Assembly: GCA_949295025.1 (NCBI GenBank)
Contig: CASFJK010000004.1
Coordinates: 1-64,000, forward strand
Direction: 5' to 3'
DNA from: an uncultured Pseudomonadota bacterium
GTDB lineage: Bacteria; Pseudomonadota; Alphaproteobacteria; RF32; CAG-239
Length of the DNA: 64,000 nucleotides
Program-made: the position numbers and the translations under genes
Part shown: one piece after another, positions 51,799 to 60,843 of the stretch
Layout of the letters: each line of letters starts with the position of its first letter
Position numbering within the stretch: the stretch's first letter is position 1
Notes under the pieces: generated by a model
What the model was told of the DNA's origin: nothing
Databases searched by the model: none
Seen by the model: the letters and a program-made list of their open reading frames with translations, nothing else

Positions 51799-51825
51799 AA
51801 TATACATTTTCGGATGTATGTATAT
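51799..51825 (-). promoter_or_regulatory. AcrR-box-like operator of the efflux operon
   Basis: On the minus strand ATATACATACATCCG followed by AAAATGTATA, an inverted repeat (TACATACAT ... ATGTATA) very close to the E. coli AcrR site (TACATACATTnnnnAATGTATGTA). It lies about 20 bases before the repressor's start codon. Confidence 0.7.
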
Positions 51826-51953
51826 TGACTTTCACAAAAAAATCAAGTGCTTTTTTATTTTTTTATTCAAATTTTTGATTGCTTTGTCTTCAATATAGTG
51901 ATATATATCAAGAGGTTAAAAAAAGTATTAATTTATTAATTTTTTTTATAATT

Positions 51954-53498
51954 ATGAAACGAATTTCAAATTCTGATTTGCTAGAGGGCCTGACTTGCCC
52001 GTATGAAGAAGTGAAAGAAGCCTATATCATTTTTGCTTTGCAAAAGTGGCTGACATCTCGAAATTATGGCCCGAAGGTTTGGAAACAAGTTAAAGACCTT
52101 CAAGAATTTTTACCATCAGACTTACGCGAATATCTTCAAAGTAAAACCGAAACCTTTTTACCCAAAGTGATTGCCAAAACTAAGGGAATAGATTTTACGA
52201 AGGTTAAATTGGTTACAGACTTTCAGTGGTGGCCGACTTTACCTGATGATTTCTCGTATCGGGCTGCTTATGCGGCACTTATCAACTTAGATACATATCC
52301 TAATGCCGGTTATAAACAACAGCCCAAAGATGTGTTGGTTGATCAGTTGCAGGAACAGCTGTTAGAGGTTAAAAAAATTTATGATTGGGAACATTGGTTT
52401 TCTGATTTGGGCATTTCTCGTTCAACGCTGCAAGCTTTTAAACTGTGGTTAGAAAAACAAGAAAAAGAAAGTGACCAGAGTTTTGATGTGGTGCAAGTTT
52501 TATGTGAAATAGCCAAAACCAAGCCTCAATTTGCACAAGAGATATTTGATATTTCCTTGTATCTCATCGGTAATTTCAGAGAGTATATGAATACGGCCGT
52601 GAAATGTTTGGATAGATTTTGTTTGGACTATCCAAAGTTTCGCCAACCTTTGGCTAATTTTTTGCTCAAAAATTTTGACCGCTATTTGTGGAAATTGGAG
52701 CCGTTTGATCATCGCACAGCTTTGCCTTATTATAAGGCGTTGATGGAACATTTGACGCAAGATTATTTGAGTTTTTCTATCTCTTGGAAAATGAAAATCG
52801 TGCAGAAAATGCTTAAGAAAACCGATGAAAGAGGCTGTATTCTATGCGTGATTGATCATCTTAAATATATTTATGATTATCAACCGGAAAATGTTGATGA
52901 GGCATATTTAAAGGTGATTAAATCCGCATTAAAAAAGAATGAAATTTCAGCCGATTTTGTCTTGGATGTTGTGAAAACCTTTGCTGAAAATTTGCTCTTC
53001 GGCCGCAAAAATTGGTGGAAAAATTTTGCACATGATCCGTTGGCTTGGCAAAAGACTATGGCGATGGTTTATTCTTCTGCCAAATTATCAGATAGATATT
53101 TGGCAAATGCCTATTTTTCTTTGGTTTGGATGAATAAGGAAAATCCGATGTTGTTTGCTGATTTTGAAAAATTGGCCTCTTCTCTTTTGAACAAAAAGTG
53201 GGAGATTTCGGGACAAAAAATTGGAGACTTTTTTGATGTCTTTGACGATATGGCTTATGATGAAAAAACGGCACAATATATTCAGCGCGGCTTTTTGAAA
53301 TTGTTGCAGCTTGCTGAGGATAAGCAAATTCTCTCCTTGTATGTTTTGAAAGATTGCTTGCCTGACTGCGCTTGCGTTTTTGATTGTGCAGAACTTTCTG
53401 AAAAAGTTAATGAACTTGAGGCCAAAGAGGAAGAAAAACGTAAACAAGAGCAGCAAGATTGGAAAGAAATTGACCGCTTGCTCTCTAAGCTTCAATAG
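51954..53498 (+). CDS. Large hypothetical helical protein
   Basis: 514 residues from the ATG at 51954 (the frame is open to 51879 but has no better start; neither has a Shine-Dalgarno sequence). No family recognised. The protein looks entirely helical, like a solenoid of HEAT- or ARM-type units, rich in Trp and Leu (WKQVKDLQEFLPSDLREYL, FRQPLANFLLKNFDRYLWKL, KNWWKNFAHDPLAWQKTM), and ends in a charged coiled coil (ELEAKEEEKRKQEQQDWKE). There is no signal peptide or membrane helix. It is a single-gene unit with its own terminator. Confidence 0.6.
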   Translation: MKRISNSDLLEGLTCPYEEVKEAYIIFALQKWLTSRNYGPKVWKQVKDLQEFLPSDLREYLQSKTETFLPKVIAKTKGIDFTKVKLVTDFQWWPTLPDDFSYRAAYAALINLDTYPNAGYKQQPKDVLVDQLQEQLLEVKKIYDWEHWFSDLGISRSTLQAFKLWLEKQEKESDQSFDVVQVLCEIAKTKPQFAQEIFDISLYLIGNFREYMNTAVKCLDRFCLDYPKFRQPLANFLLKNFDRYLWKLEPFDHRTALPYYKALMEHLTQDYLSFSISWKMKIVQKMLKKTDERGCILCVIDHLKYIYDYQPENVDEAYLKVIKSALKKNEISADFVLDVVKTFAENLLFGRKNWWKNFAHDPLAWQKTMAMVYSSAKLSDRYLANAYFSLVWMNKENPMLFADFEKLASSLLNKKWEISGQKIGDFFDVFDDMAYDEKTAQYIQRGFLKLLQLAEDKQILSLYVLKDCLPDCACVFDCAELSEKVNELEAKEEEKRKQEQQDWKEIDRLLSKLQ

Positions 53499-53511
53499 AA
53501 ATTCGATTGTT

Positions 53512-53549
53512 AAAAAAAAGCGAGGATGAAACTCATCCCCGCTTTTTTT
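53512..53549. terminator. Bidirectional terminator between the helical protein and ackA
   Basis: AAAAAGCGAGGATG-AAACT-CATCCCCGCTTTTT, a stem of about 13 pairs with one mismatch, with A-run and T-run on its sides. Confidence 0.9.
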
Positions 53550-53565
53550 GCGTGTTTAGAAAAGA

Positions 53566-54747
53566 TTATTTGGTCAATTCAACCGTATCTTTTGCGATTG
53601 CCAATTCTTCGTTGGTCGGAATGACAAAAGCTCTGACTTTAGAACCCGGTTTGCTGATTTCAACGATTTCACCGCGGATTTGGTTCTTTTCTTCATCCAA
53701 TTCAATACCCAAAGCAGATACTCTTTCGATAATCAATTTTCTGACCAATGCAGAGTTTTCACCAACACCGGCGGTGAAAACAAGAGCATCAACACCGCCC
53801 ATAGCCATGGTGTAAGCACCGATGAATTTGGCAATGTTGTAAATGTAGCATTTCATGGCATTGATGACGGCCGGTTCACCACGATTGTATGCTGCTTCAA
53901 AATCGCGCGAATCGCTGTAACCGGTTAAACCTGCTTTACCGGATTGACGGTTCAACATGTCGTTAACTTGGTCAACGCTCAAGCCTTGAGTTTTCATGAT
54001 GTAAAGCGGAATGTAGGGGTCGATATCGCCGCAGCGGGTATCCATAACAATACCGGCAAGAGGCGTCATACCCATAGAGGTATCAATACATTCACCGTTT
54101 TTAACAGCGGTAATGGAAGCACCGCTACCAATGTGACAGGTGATGATGCGGCTGTTTTTGCCGATGATTTTTGCAGCTTCTTCAGCAACAAATTTGTGAG
54201 AAGTACCATGTGCGCCGTAACGACGAATTTTGTATTTTTCAATTTGTTCAGTTGGCAAAGCATAAGTATAAGCTTCATAAGGCATGGTTTGGTGGAAAGC
54301 AGTGTCAAAAACAGTTACTTGTTTAACATTTGGTAATTGTTTCTTAACAGCTTTGATAACCAAAACAGCTGCCGGATTGTGCAACGGAGCCAAAGTGCCG
54401 AGCTCGGCAATTTGTTCAATCACTTCATCATTAACGAGAGTTGATTTTTTGAAGATTGAACCGCCTTGAACAATGCGGTGACCGATGGCAGAAATTTCGT
54501 TCAAATCAGAGATAACGCCATCCATCAACAATTTCATAACTTCTTTGAAAGCAACGTCATGGTTAGGCAAATCTACTTGAACTTCTTTTTTGTCGCCGTT
54601 GGCATATTTGATGCCGACAAAAGAAGCATCACGACCGATACGTTCGGCATTACCTTTGGCAACAACTTCATAATTTTCACCATCAACATTGAAAAGTTGA
54701 TATTTCAAAGTTGAAGAACCTGCATTTAATACAAGAATTTTTTTCAT
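53566..54747 (-). CDS. ackA: Acetate kinase
   Basis: 393 residues. It converts acetyl phosphate + ADP to acetate + ATP. Seen: VLNAGSSTLKYQLF (phosphate 1), FDTAFHQTMP, YGAHGTSHKFVAEEAA (catalytic His region), CHIGSGASITAVKNG, MDTRCGDIDP and VFTAGVGENSALVR. AAGGA precedes the start. It is cotranscribed with pta (20-base gap). With the hydrogenase it indicates substrate-level ATP gain in fermentation. Confidence 0.97.
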   Translation of the reverse strand: MKKILVLNAGSSTLKYQLFNVDGENYEVVAKGNAERIGRDASFVGIKYANGDKKEVQVDLPNHDVAFKEVMKLLMDGVISDLNEISAIGHRIVQGGSIFKKSTLVNDEVIEQIAELGTLAPLHNPAAVLVIKAVKKQLPNVKQVTVFDTAFHQTMPYEAYTYALPTEQIEKYKIRRYGAHGTSHKFVAEEAAKIIGKNSRIITCHIGSGASITAVKNGECIDTSMGMTPLAGIVMDTRCGDIDPYIPLYIMKTQGLSVDQVNDMLNRQSGKAGLTGYSDSRDFEAAYNRGEPAVINAMKCYIYNIAKFIGAYTMAMGGVDALVFTAGVGENSALVRKLIIERVSALGIELDEEKNQIRGEIVEISKPGSKVRAFVIPTNEELAIAKDTVELTK

Positions 54748-54767
54748 ATCTTTTTCTTTCCTTAATT

Positions 54768-55772
54768 TTATTTAACAGCTTGGAGAGCGGTCATACCGAT
54801 AACACCGACAATATCTTCGGCAAAAGCACCGCGAGACAAGTCATTAACCGGAGCATTCAAACCTTGCAAAACAGGTCCGTAAGCTTCGCAACCACCTAAG
54901 CGTTGCAACAATTTATAACCAATGTTTCCAGCTTCCAAGTTCGGGAATACCAAAACGTTTGCAGATCCTGCAACATGGCTTTCCGGAGCTTTTTTCTTTG
55001 CAACAACGGCATCCAAAGCAGCATCGGCTTGGAGTTCGCCATCAAGTTCAATGTGCAAATCTTTAAATTCGTCTGTTTTCAAAGCTTCTTTAGCCAATTT
55101 TGTAGCTTCAACAACTTTGTCAACCAATTCACCTTTGCCGGAACCATATGTAGAATAGGTTAACATGGCAACGCGTGGTTCAAAACCAAATTTGATAGCT
55201 GATAAAGAAGCTTCCAAAGCAATGTCAGCCAATTCTTTAGCTGTTGGGTTAATTACAACACCGCAGTCAGAGAAGACATAAGGTTTGTCGTTAGAAACCA
55301 TAACCAAGAAAGAAGAAACACCTCTGTCTTTGTGTGCAGATTTGATAATTTGCAATGCCGGACGAACCGTATCTGCCGTAGAGTGGTTGGCACCGGAGAC
55401 CATGCCGTCAGCATCGCCGGACTTAATCATCAAAGTACCAAAATAGTTTGGAATCAAAGCGGTTTTCTTAGCTTCTTCTTCGGTCATGCCTTTGGCTTTG
55501 CGCAACTCATATAACAAGTTGGTATAAGCTTCTAGTTTTGGTGATGTGGCCGGATTGATAATATCAATACCTTCAATATCCCAACCGTTTTTAGCAAAGT
55601 CGGATTTGATTTGAACTTCATCGCCAAGCAAGATGATTTTGCAGATTTTGTCTTTATTAATTAAATGAGCTGCTTTCAAAACGCGCAAGTCTTCACCTTC
55701 CGGCAAGACAATGGTTTTGTAATGTTTTTTGGCTTGAGCCAAAACATTTTTGATAAATGTACTTTCTAACAT
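54768..55772 (-). CDS. pta: Phosphate acetyltransferase (short form)
   Basis: 334 residues, the short catalytic form without the N-terminal regulatory domain of E. coli Pta. It converts acetyl-CoA + Pi to acetyl phosphate + CoA. Motifs: VLPEGEDLRVLKAAHLI, DGMVSGANHSTADTVRPALQ, SDCGVVINPTAKELADIA, YSTYGSGKGELVDKV and ANVLVFPNLEAGNIGYKLLQR. Order is pta then ackA on the minus strand. Confidence 0.96.
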   Translation of the reverse strand: MLESTFIKNVLAQAKKHYKTIVLPEGEDLRVLKAAHLINKDKICKIILLGDEVQIKSDFAKNGWDIEGIDIINPATSPKLEAYTNLLYELRKAKGMTEEEAKKTALIPNYFGTLMIKSGDADGMVSGANHSTADTVRPALQIIKSAHKDRGVSSFLVMVSNDKPYVFSDCGVVINPTAKELADIALEASLSAIKFGFEPRVAMLTYSTYGSGKGELVDKVVEATKLAKEALKTDEFKDLHIELDGELQADAALDAVVAKKKAPESHVAGSANVLVFPNLEAGNIGYKLLQRLGGCEAYGPVLQGLNAPVNDLSRGAFAEDIVGVIGMTALQAVK

Positions 55773-55932
55773 TTTTATACCTCTTTGTGATTGTGTTTTC
55801 TTTTGTTTACTATTCTGTAAAGTAAAAGTCTATTAAAAAGTATTCATTGTGTAATAAAAACTTTTGATTATTTTGCGTTTTTGTTTTAGCATGAAAGCAA
55901 ATTTTTGTAATGTTGTCTTATGAGAGGAAAAA

Positions 55933-56349
55933 ATGCAAAGAACTTTATCTATTATTAAACCGGATGCCGTTGTTCGTAACATTACCGGTAAAATTAATGC
56001 CATGATTGAAGATGCCGGTTTGCGAATCGTAGCACAGAAACGTGTTCGTCTTTCAAGAGAACAAGCTGAGGAATTTTATGCTGAACACAAAGAAAAGGCA
56101 TTCTTTGAGGGGTTGGTAGAATATATGGTTTCTGCTCCGGTTGTTGTACAAGTTTTAGAGGGCGAAAACGTTATTGAAGATTATCGTAAAATTATGGGGG
56201 CAACCAATCCGGCTATTGCTGAAGAAGGAACAATTCGCAGAACTTTCGGCGAATCCATTACACATAACAGTGTTCATGGTTCTGATAGTCCGGAAAGTGC
56301 GGCTCGTGAAGTTGCTTTCTTCTTTAATAAACTTGAAATTTTTTGCTAG
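55933..56349 (+). CDS. ndk: Nucleoside diphosphate kinase
   Basis: 138 residues, the standard length. It equilibrates nucleoside di- and triphosphates through a phosphohistidine. The active-site motif [12 protein letters not shown] (His near 116) is intact, and [14 protein letters not shown] opens the protein. AGAGGA is the ribosome binding site. The AGGAG overlapping its stop initiates the next gene. Confidence 0.97.
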   Translation: MQRTLSIIKPDAVVRNITGKINAMIEDAGLRIVAQKRVRLSREQAEEFYAEHKEKAFFEGLVEYMVSAPVVVQVLEGENVIEDYRKIMGATNPAIAEEGTIRRTFGESITHNSVHGSDSPESAAREVAFFFNKLEIFC

Positions 56350-56358
56350 GAGCTCCTC

Positions 56359-57420
56359 TTGTTTAATTTTAAGTCTTTTGCTTTTGGTGCTTTGATGTTT
56401 TTGGCTTTGCTTCCTGAGGCTAAAGCGCAAAGTTCTATTTATACTGTTAATGTAAATGTGGATGTGACTGATGTTAATGCTGCCGTGGCGCGAGAGAAAG
56501 CTATGAGTTCAGCTTATCGTCAAGCATTTGATATTGTGGTTAGAAAGTTGACCACGGCTCAAGATGCCGCAAAGTTAAATGAAATGACCGATGATCAGAT
56601 TATTAACTTTGTTAAGGAAATATCCGTCGTGTCTGAAAAATCGTCAAATGTTCGCTATATAGCCACTTTGCAAGTGACCTTAAATGAAGCTATTTTGAAA
56701 GCATATTTGCAAGAGAAAGATATTCAAACAGCAGTTGCGGATAAGTCTAAAATTGTTGTTATTCCAATTTTTAGAGAATTTGAATCTGATCGTCCGCTTC
56801 TGTGGGAAAAGCAAAATATGTGGCTGGCAGCATGGCAGCAAAAGTCGGCGCGTGAAAATTTGATAGAGATTGTTGCTATTCCCGATACACCTATCAGTCA
56901 GGCTGAAATTACAGCCGAACAAGCCCAGACTTATGATACAGCGGCTTTGCAAGAAGTGGCGCTCAATAATAACGCCAATGATGTGTATGTGGCAGATGCC
57001 GTTTTTGATGGAATTGAAGGGTTAAAAATTACATTGACTTCATTAAAATCAGAACAGGCGGCTGAAGTTATCCGAATTGCCGGAGACAGAAATATGGCAG
57101 AATATTTGTTGGCTCAAGGTGTGATTGAGGTTAGTAAAAAAATTGAAAACAAAATCAAAAATGCAAATATCGCACAAAGCAAAATGCAGTCTTCTATTTC
57201 AGCCATTTATAATTATGAAAAATTGTCAGATTGGATTAATGCAGAAAAACAACTGAAGTCTGTGCCGTATGTGCGCCGTGTTCAAGTTGATGCAATGGGT
57301 GCGGGAAAAGTGCAAATGCGTATAGACTTTGTCGGAAATGATGAACGTATTTGGGCTGCTCTGCGAAACAAGGGTTTTAACTTAAAGCAATATGATAATT
57401 TTTATCTCTTAGAGTATTGA
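56359..57420 (+). CDS. DUF2066 family periplasmic protein
   Basis: 353 residues from a TTG start with AGGAG (56348-56352) at seven bases. A signal peptide (FAFGALMFLALLPEAKA, cut near residue 23) is followed by a TVNVNVDVTDVNAAVAREKA segment and SSAYRQAFDIVVRKL, the DUF2066 opening. ADKSKIVVIPIFREFESDRPLLWEKQNMWLAAW follows. The C-terminal part ends in a BON/SPOR-like small domain. The function is unknown; it is often next to an AI-2E/PerM family gene and DnaA-like genes in alphaproteobacteria, and the PerM gene follows here. Confidence 0.8.
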   Translation: MFNFKSFAFGALMFLALLPEAKAQSSIYTVNVNVDVTDVNAAVAREKAMSSAYRQAFDIVVRKLTTAQDAAKLNEMTDDQIINFVKEISVVSEKSSNVRYIATLQVTLNEAILKAYLQEKDIQTAVADKSKIVVIPIFREFESDRPLLWEKQNMWLAAWQQKSARENLIEIVAIPDTPISQAEITAEQAQTYDTAALQEVALNNNANDVYVADAVFDGIEGLKITLTSLKSEQAAEVIRIAGDRNMAEYLLAQGVIEVSKKIENKIKNANIAQSKMQSSISAIYNYEKLSDWINAEKQLKSVPYVRRVQVDAMGAGKVQMRIDFVGNDERIWAALRNKGFNLKQYDNFYLLEY

Positions 57421-57427
57421 GGTTGTG

Positions 57428-58507
57428 ATGTTTGAGGCAAAAAAAACTTCTCCAAAAACTTCTCATAAATGGCTGGTTTGGTTGAGCATATTTATTGTAT
57501 TTTGTGTGGCTGTTTATGTGTTGCGTTCGGTTTTGTTACCATTTGTTGCCGGAATTATTATCGGGTATGTACTTGATCCGATTGCAGATAAATTCCAAAA
57601 AATGGGTATGAACAGAACATTGGCCACAACAATTGTTATGCTTTTGCTCGTTTTGTTGTTTTTCCCACTTTTGTTTCTGCTCTTGGGCGTTATTCAAGGA
57701 CAAATTACAGATTTTCTTTCTGCATTGCCTAACTATATTTCTGCTTTGATGAAAAAAATTGAACCTGTTTTTTATGAGTTGCAAAGCAAATTTCCTGATA
57801 TTGATGCAGAAAAAGTTAAAGAATATATTCGTGGTAATATGTCTAATGCATTGAAAGTCGGTGGAAAGGTAATTGCAAGCGTTATCAGCGGAGGCTTTGC
57901 TTTTGTCAATGTTATATCTTTGCTTTTGATTACACCTGTTGTTGCTTTTTATATGTTGCGTGATTGGGATACTTTTATTGGCAAAGTTAATGGCTTGTTA
58001 CCGCGCCATTCTAAAGCTTCAATCGAACAACAGGCTCATGAAATTAACCAAATTATGGCAAATTTCATTCGCGGTCAGCTTAGTGTTTGTGTGCTCTTAG
58101 GATGTTTTTATGCCTGTGGTCTTTATATGGTTGGTTTGGATTTGGGAATTATGATTGGTTTTATTGCCGGCATAATTTCTTTTATTCCTTATGTAGGAAG
58201 TATTTCCGGATTTGTTGTCAGTATGTGCATTGCATTTGCTCAATTTGATGAAGTTGGACGTATTCTTTCTGTTGTTGGGGTTTTTGCTGTGGGGCAGTTT
58301 TTGGAAGGAAATTTCTTAACACCAAAACTGGTTGGCGATAGTGTTGGTTTGCATCCGGTTTGGGTGATGTTTGCTTTGCTGGCCGGTGGTGTTTTGCTCG
58401 GTTTCTTGGGATTGTTAATTGCCGTTCCGGTAGCTGCAATTATCGGTGTGTTGGTACGACATGCCATCGAAAATTATAAGCGCAGCTCCTTATATTTGGA
58501 AGATTGA
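57428..58507 (+). CDS. AI-2E transporter/PerM family membrane protein
   Basis: 359 residues from the ATG at 57428, five bases after GAGG. About eight membrane helices in the family layout: VLLPFVAGIIIGYVLDPIADKF near the N terminus, a soluble segment (about 95-145), LLLITPVVAFYMLRDWD, and the C-terminal IGFIAGIISFIPYVGSISG and EGNFLTPKLVGDSVGLHPVWV. Members transport AI-2 or act as Na+/H+ antiporters; the substrate here is unknown. In an operon with the DUF2066 gene. Confidence 0.92.
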   Translation: MFEAKKTSPKTSHKWLVWLSIFIVFCVAVYVLRSVLLPFVAGIIIGYVLDPIADKFQKMGMNRTLATTIVMLLLVLLFFPLLFLLLGVIQGQITDFLSALPNYISALMKKIEPVFYELQSKFPDIDAEKVKEYIRGNMSNALKVGGKVIASVISGGFAFVNVISLLLITPVVAFYMLRDWDTFIGKVNGLLPRHSKASIEQQAHEINQIMANFIRGQLSVCVLLGCFYACGLYMVGLDLGIMIGFIAGIISFIPYVGSISGFVVSMCIAFAQFDEVGRILSVVGVFAVGQFLEGNFLTPKLVGDSVGLHPVWVMFALLAGGVLLGFLGLLIAVPVAAIIGVLVRHAIENYKRSSLYLED

Positions 58508-58518
58508 TTTTGAGTTAT

Positions 58519-58551
58519 GAAAACAGCACGATTTTAGTGCTGTTTTTTTTA
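58519..58551 (+). terminator. Terminator after the PerM-family gene
   Basis: AAAACAGCAC-GATTTTA-GTGCTGTTTT with trailing T-run. Confidence 0.9.
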
Positions 58552-58569
58552 TAAATATTAATAAAAAGT

Positions 58570-58603
58570 TAGACTTTATTTTGTACAATCCGTGCAAAGT
58601 CTA
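58570..58603 (+). promoter_or_regulatory. Hairpin in the mraY leader
   Basis: TAGACTTT (58570-58577) and AAAGTCTA (58596-58603) are perfect inverted repeats around an 18-base loop, followed by GACTATTTTTTTAGG, that is a T-run merging with the mraY ribosome binding site. This could be an attenuator, or an operator overlapping a promoter (TACAAT lies in the loop). Confidence 0.45.
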
Positions 58604-58626
58604 GACTATTTTTTTAGGAAATCAAA

Positions 58627-59697
58627 ATGCTGTACTATTTATCTGAATTGTTTTCGGCTCCTTCTGCTTTAACAGCTGTTTATTTGCGTATGTTTTTGGC
58701 TTTTATGACAGCTGTTATTTTATCTTTATGTTTTGGCGAAAAATTGATAGCCGTGTTACATCATCATCAAGCACATGGGCAACCTATTCGTGAAGATGGA
58801 CCGCAAACCCATTTGGCCAAAAAAGGAACCCCGACAATGGGTGGTTTGCTTATTTTAGGTACAGGAATTTTATCAACATTATTCTATGCAAATTTAAGTA
58901 ATCCGTTGGTGTGGATTTGTGTGTTGGTTTTGCTTGTTTATGGCTTTGTCGGCTTCGCAGATGATTATGTTAAAGTAACTAAAGAAACTTCAAACGCCAT
59001 GAGTGCAAAAATGAAGTTGTTTTTACAGTTTACCACAGCATTGGTTGCCGTTGGCGTAACATCATATTTTACGGCAGAAGAAACACGTTTTACATTGTCT
59101 TTTCCGTATTTTAAAACCTTAGCCATTAATTTGTGGTATTTTTATATTCCGTTAGCCATGATTGTGATTGTTGGTGCTTCCAATGCCGTTAATTTGAGTG
59201 ATGGCTTAGATGGTTTGGCCGGTGGTTTACTCGTGGTGGCTTTTGCTTTCTTTATGGTTGTTGCTTATATTTGCGGCGGTAATTTGGCTCAATATTTTTA
59301 TATTACGCCTATTGCCGGAGCTTCAGAAGTGGCAATTGTCTGCGCAGCTATTATCGGTGGTTGCGTTGGCTTTTTGTGGTTTAATGCGCCGCCGGCAAAA
59401 GTTTTTATGGGTGATACTGGTTCTTTGTCTTTAGGTGCATTGCTCGGAACCGTTGCCATTATCGTTAAGCAAGAAATTCTGCTCGCAATAGTCGGCGGTA
59501 TTTTTGTGATTGAAGCAATATCAGTGATGATTCAAGTATTTTGGTACAGACGCACCGGAAAAAGATTTTTTAGAATGGCTCCCATTCATCACCATTTTGA
59601 ACAATTGGGGTGGAAAGAAACAACCGTAGTTTTACGTTTTTGGATTGTGGCCTTGTTGTTGGCGATTACTGGTTTGTTGGCATTGATAGCCAAGTAG
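58627..59697 (+). CDS. mraY: Phospho-MurNAc-pentapeptide transferase
   Basis: 356 residues with ten membrane helices. It makes lipid I from UDP-MurNAc-pentapeptide and undecaprenyl phosphate. Motifs: DGPQTHLAKKGTPTMGGLL, FADDYVKVTKETSNAMSAKMK (Asp pair), NAVNLSDGLDGLAGG, VFMGDTGSLSLGALLG and MAPIHHHFEQLGWKE. AGGAAATCAAA is the ribosome binding site. It heads the dcw segment; ftsW follows directly where murD usually lies. Confidence 0.97.
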   Translation: MLYYLSELFSAPSALTAVYLRMFLAFMTAVILSLCFGEKLIAVLHHHQAHGQPIREDGPQTHLAKKGTPTMGGLLILGTGILSTLFYANLSNPLVWICVLVLLVYGFVGFADDYVKVTKETSNAMSAKMKLFLQFTTALVAVGVTSYFTAEETRFTLSFPYFKTLAINLWYFYIPLAMIVIVGASNAVNLSDGLDGLAGGLLVVAFAFFMVVAYICGGNLAQYFYITPIAGASEVAIVCAAIIGGCVGFLWFNAPPAKVFMGDTGSLSLGALLGTVAIIVKQEILLAIVGGIFVIEAISVMIQVFWYRRTGKRFFRMAPIHHHFEQLGWKETTVVLRFWIVALLLAITGLLALIAK

Positions 59698-59709
59698 AGG
59701 AGAAAAAGA

Positions 59710-60843
59710 GTGGTTTCATTTGCAAGAAACAGTAAAAGTGTTATCGCAAATTGGTGGTGGACCGTTGATAAAACGCTCTTAGGTTTAATTACGCTTCTCT
59801 TATTGATTGGAATCTTTCTTAATTTTTCAGCTAGTCCGTCGGTGGCAAACCGTATTGGTGTTGGAAGTTTTCATTTTATTAAAAGACAATTGTTTTTCTT
59901 GCCAATTGCCTATGGGTTGATGCTCTTTTTATCAATGCAAAAATTGAAAACCATTCGTCGCACGGCAATTGTTGCTTTTATTGTAACACTTGGTTTGATG
60001 GTTTTGACCCTGTTTTGGGGAGAAGAAACCAAAGGTGCTTCGCGATGGATAAATTTTGCTGGTTTTTCTTTACAGCCTTCAGAGTTTGTAAAACCCAGTT
60101 TTGCCGTGGTTGCGGCTTGGCTTTTTGATGGGCAAAAAAAATATCGTGATTTTCCGGGAAATCTTTTATCTACTTCGTTATTTGCATTGACGGCAGCTTT
60201 GCTATTGTTGCAACCTGATTTGGGTATGACGATTGTTGTGACCGCCATTTGGGGGTTTCAATTCTTTTTGGCTGGGTTGTCAATGTGGATTGTGGGTATT
60301 TTAGCTGTATTAGGTTTGATAGGTATTGTTGCGGCATATTTTATTTTTCCTCACGTGCAAGCACGTGTTGATCAGTTTTTGGCATCGGAAAATAATATGG
60401 GGTATCAGATTAAAAAATCTTTAGAAGCTTTTGAAAGCGGAGGATTTTTTGGGCGAGGTCCCGGAGAAGGAATCGTAAAAATGAATATTCCCGATGCTCA
60501 TACGGATTTTATTTTTGCAGTGGCTGCAGAAGAATATGGTATGCTTTTGTGTTTGCTGATTGTTGGGATTTATGCCGCAATTGTGGTCAGAACCATGATT
60601 GTTTCTGCTAAAGACAGTAACTTGTTTATTATTTTATCAGCTTCGGCTTTGGCTGCTTCTTTTGGATTGCAAGCCATTATTAATATGGCATCATCACTTC
60701 ATTTGATGCCAACTAAAGGTATGACACTGCCATTTATTTCATATGGAGGTTCTTCTTTGTTGGCTACGGCTTTCGGAATGGGGATGCTTTTGGCAATCAC
60801 TCGTAAAAATGTTCATGCGGAGGATAAAGATGAAACGGATTAA
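59710..60843 (+). CDS. ftsW: Cell-division peptidoglycan glycosyltransferase FtsW
   Basis: 377 residues of the SEDS family from a GTG start with AGAGGAG upstream. About ten membrane helices; GASRWINFAGFSLQPSEFVKP, LQPDLGMTIVVTAIWG, GRGPGEGIVKMNIPDAHTDF and MPTKGMTLPFISYGGSSLL mark it as FtsW (RodA is the separate gene at 41.1 kb). It works with PBP3/FtsI at the septum. The murG start lies inside its 3' end (14-base overlap). Confidence 0.95.
   Translation: MVSFARNSKSVIANWWWTVDKTLLGLITLLLLIGIFLNFSASPSVANRIGVGSFHFIKRQLFFLPIAYGLMLFLSMQKLKTIRRTAIVAFIVTLGLMVLTLFWGEETKGASRWINFAGFSLQPSEFVKPSFAVVAAWLFDGQKKYRDFPGNLLSTSLFALTAALLLLQPDLGMTIVVTAIWGFQFFLAGLSMWIVGILAVLGLIGIVAAYFIFPHVQARVDQFLASENNMGYQIKKSLEAFESGGFFGRGPGEGIVKMNIPDAHTDFIFAVAAEEYGMLLCLLIVGIYAAIVVRTMIVSAKDSNLFIILSASALAASFGLQAIINMASSLHLMPTKGMTLPFISYGGSSLLATAFGMGMLLAITRKNVHAEDKDETD

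Noticed and set aside
53507-54336. Plus-strand frames opposite ackA
   Set aside because: They are antisense to a well-defined enzyme and have no start signals.
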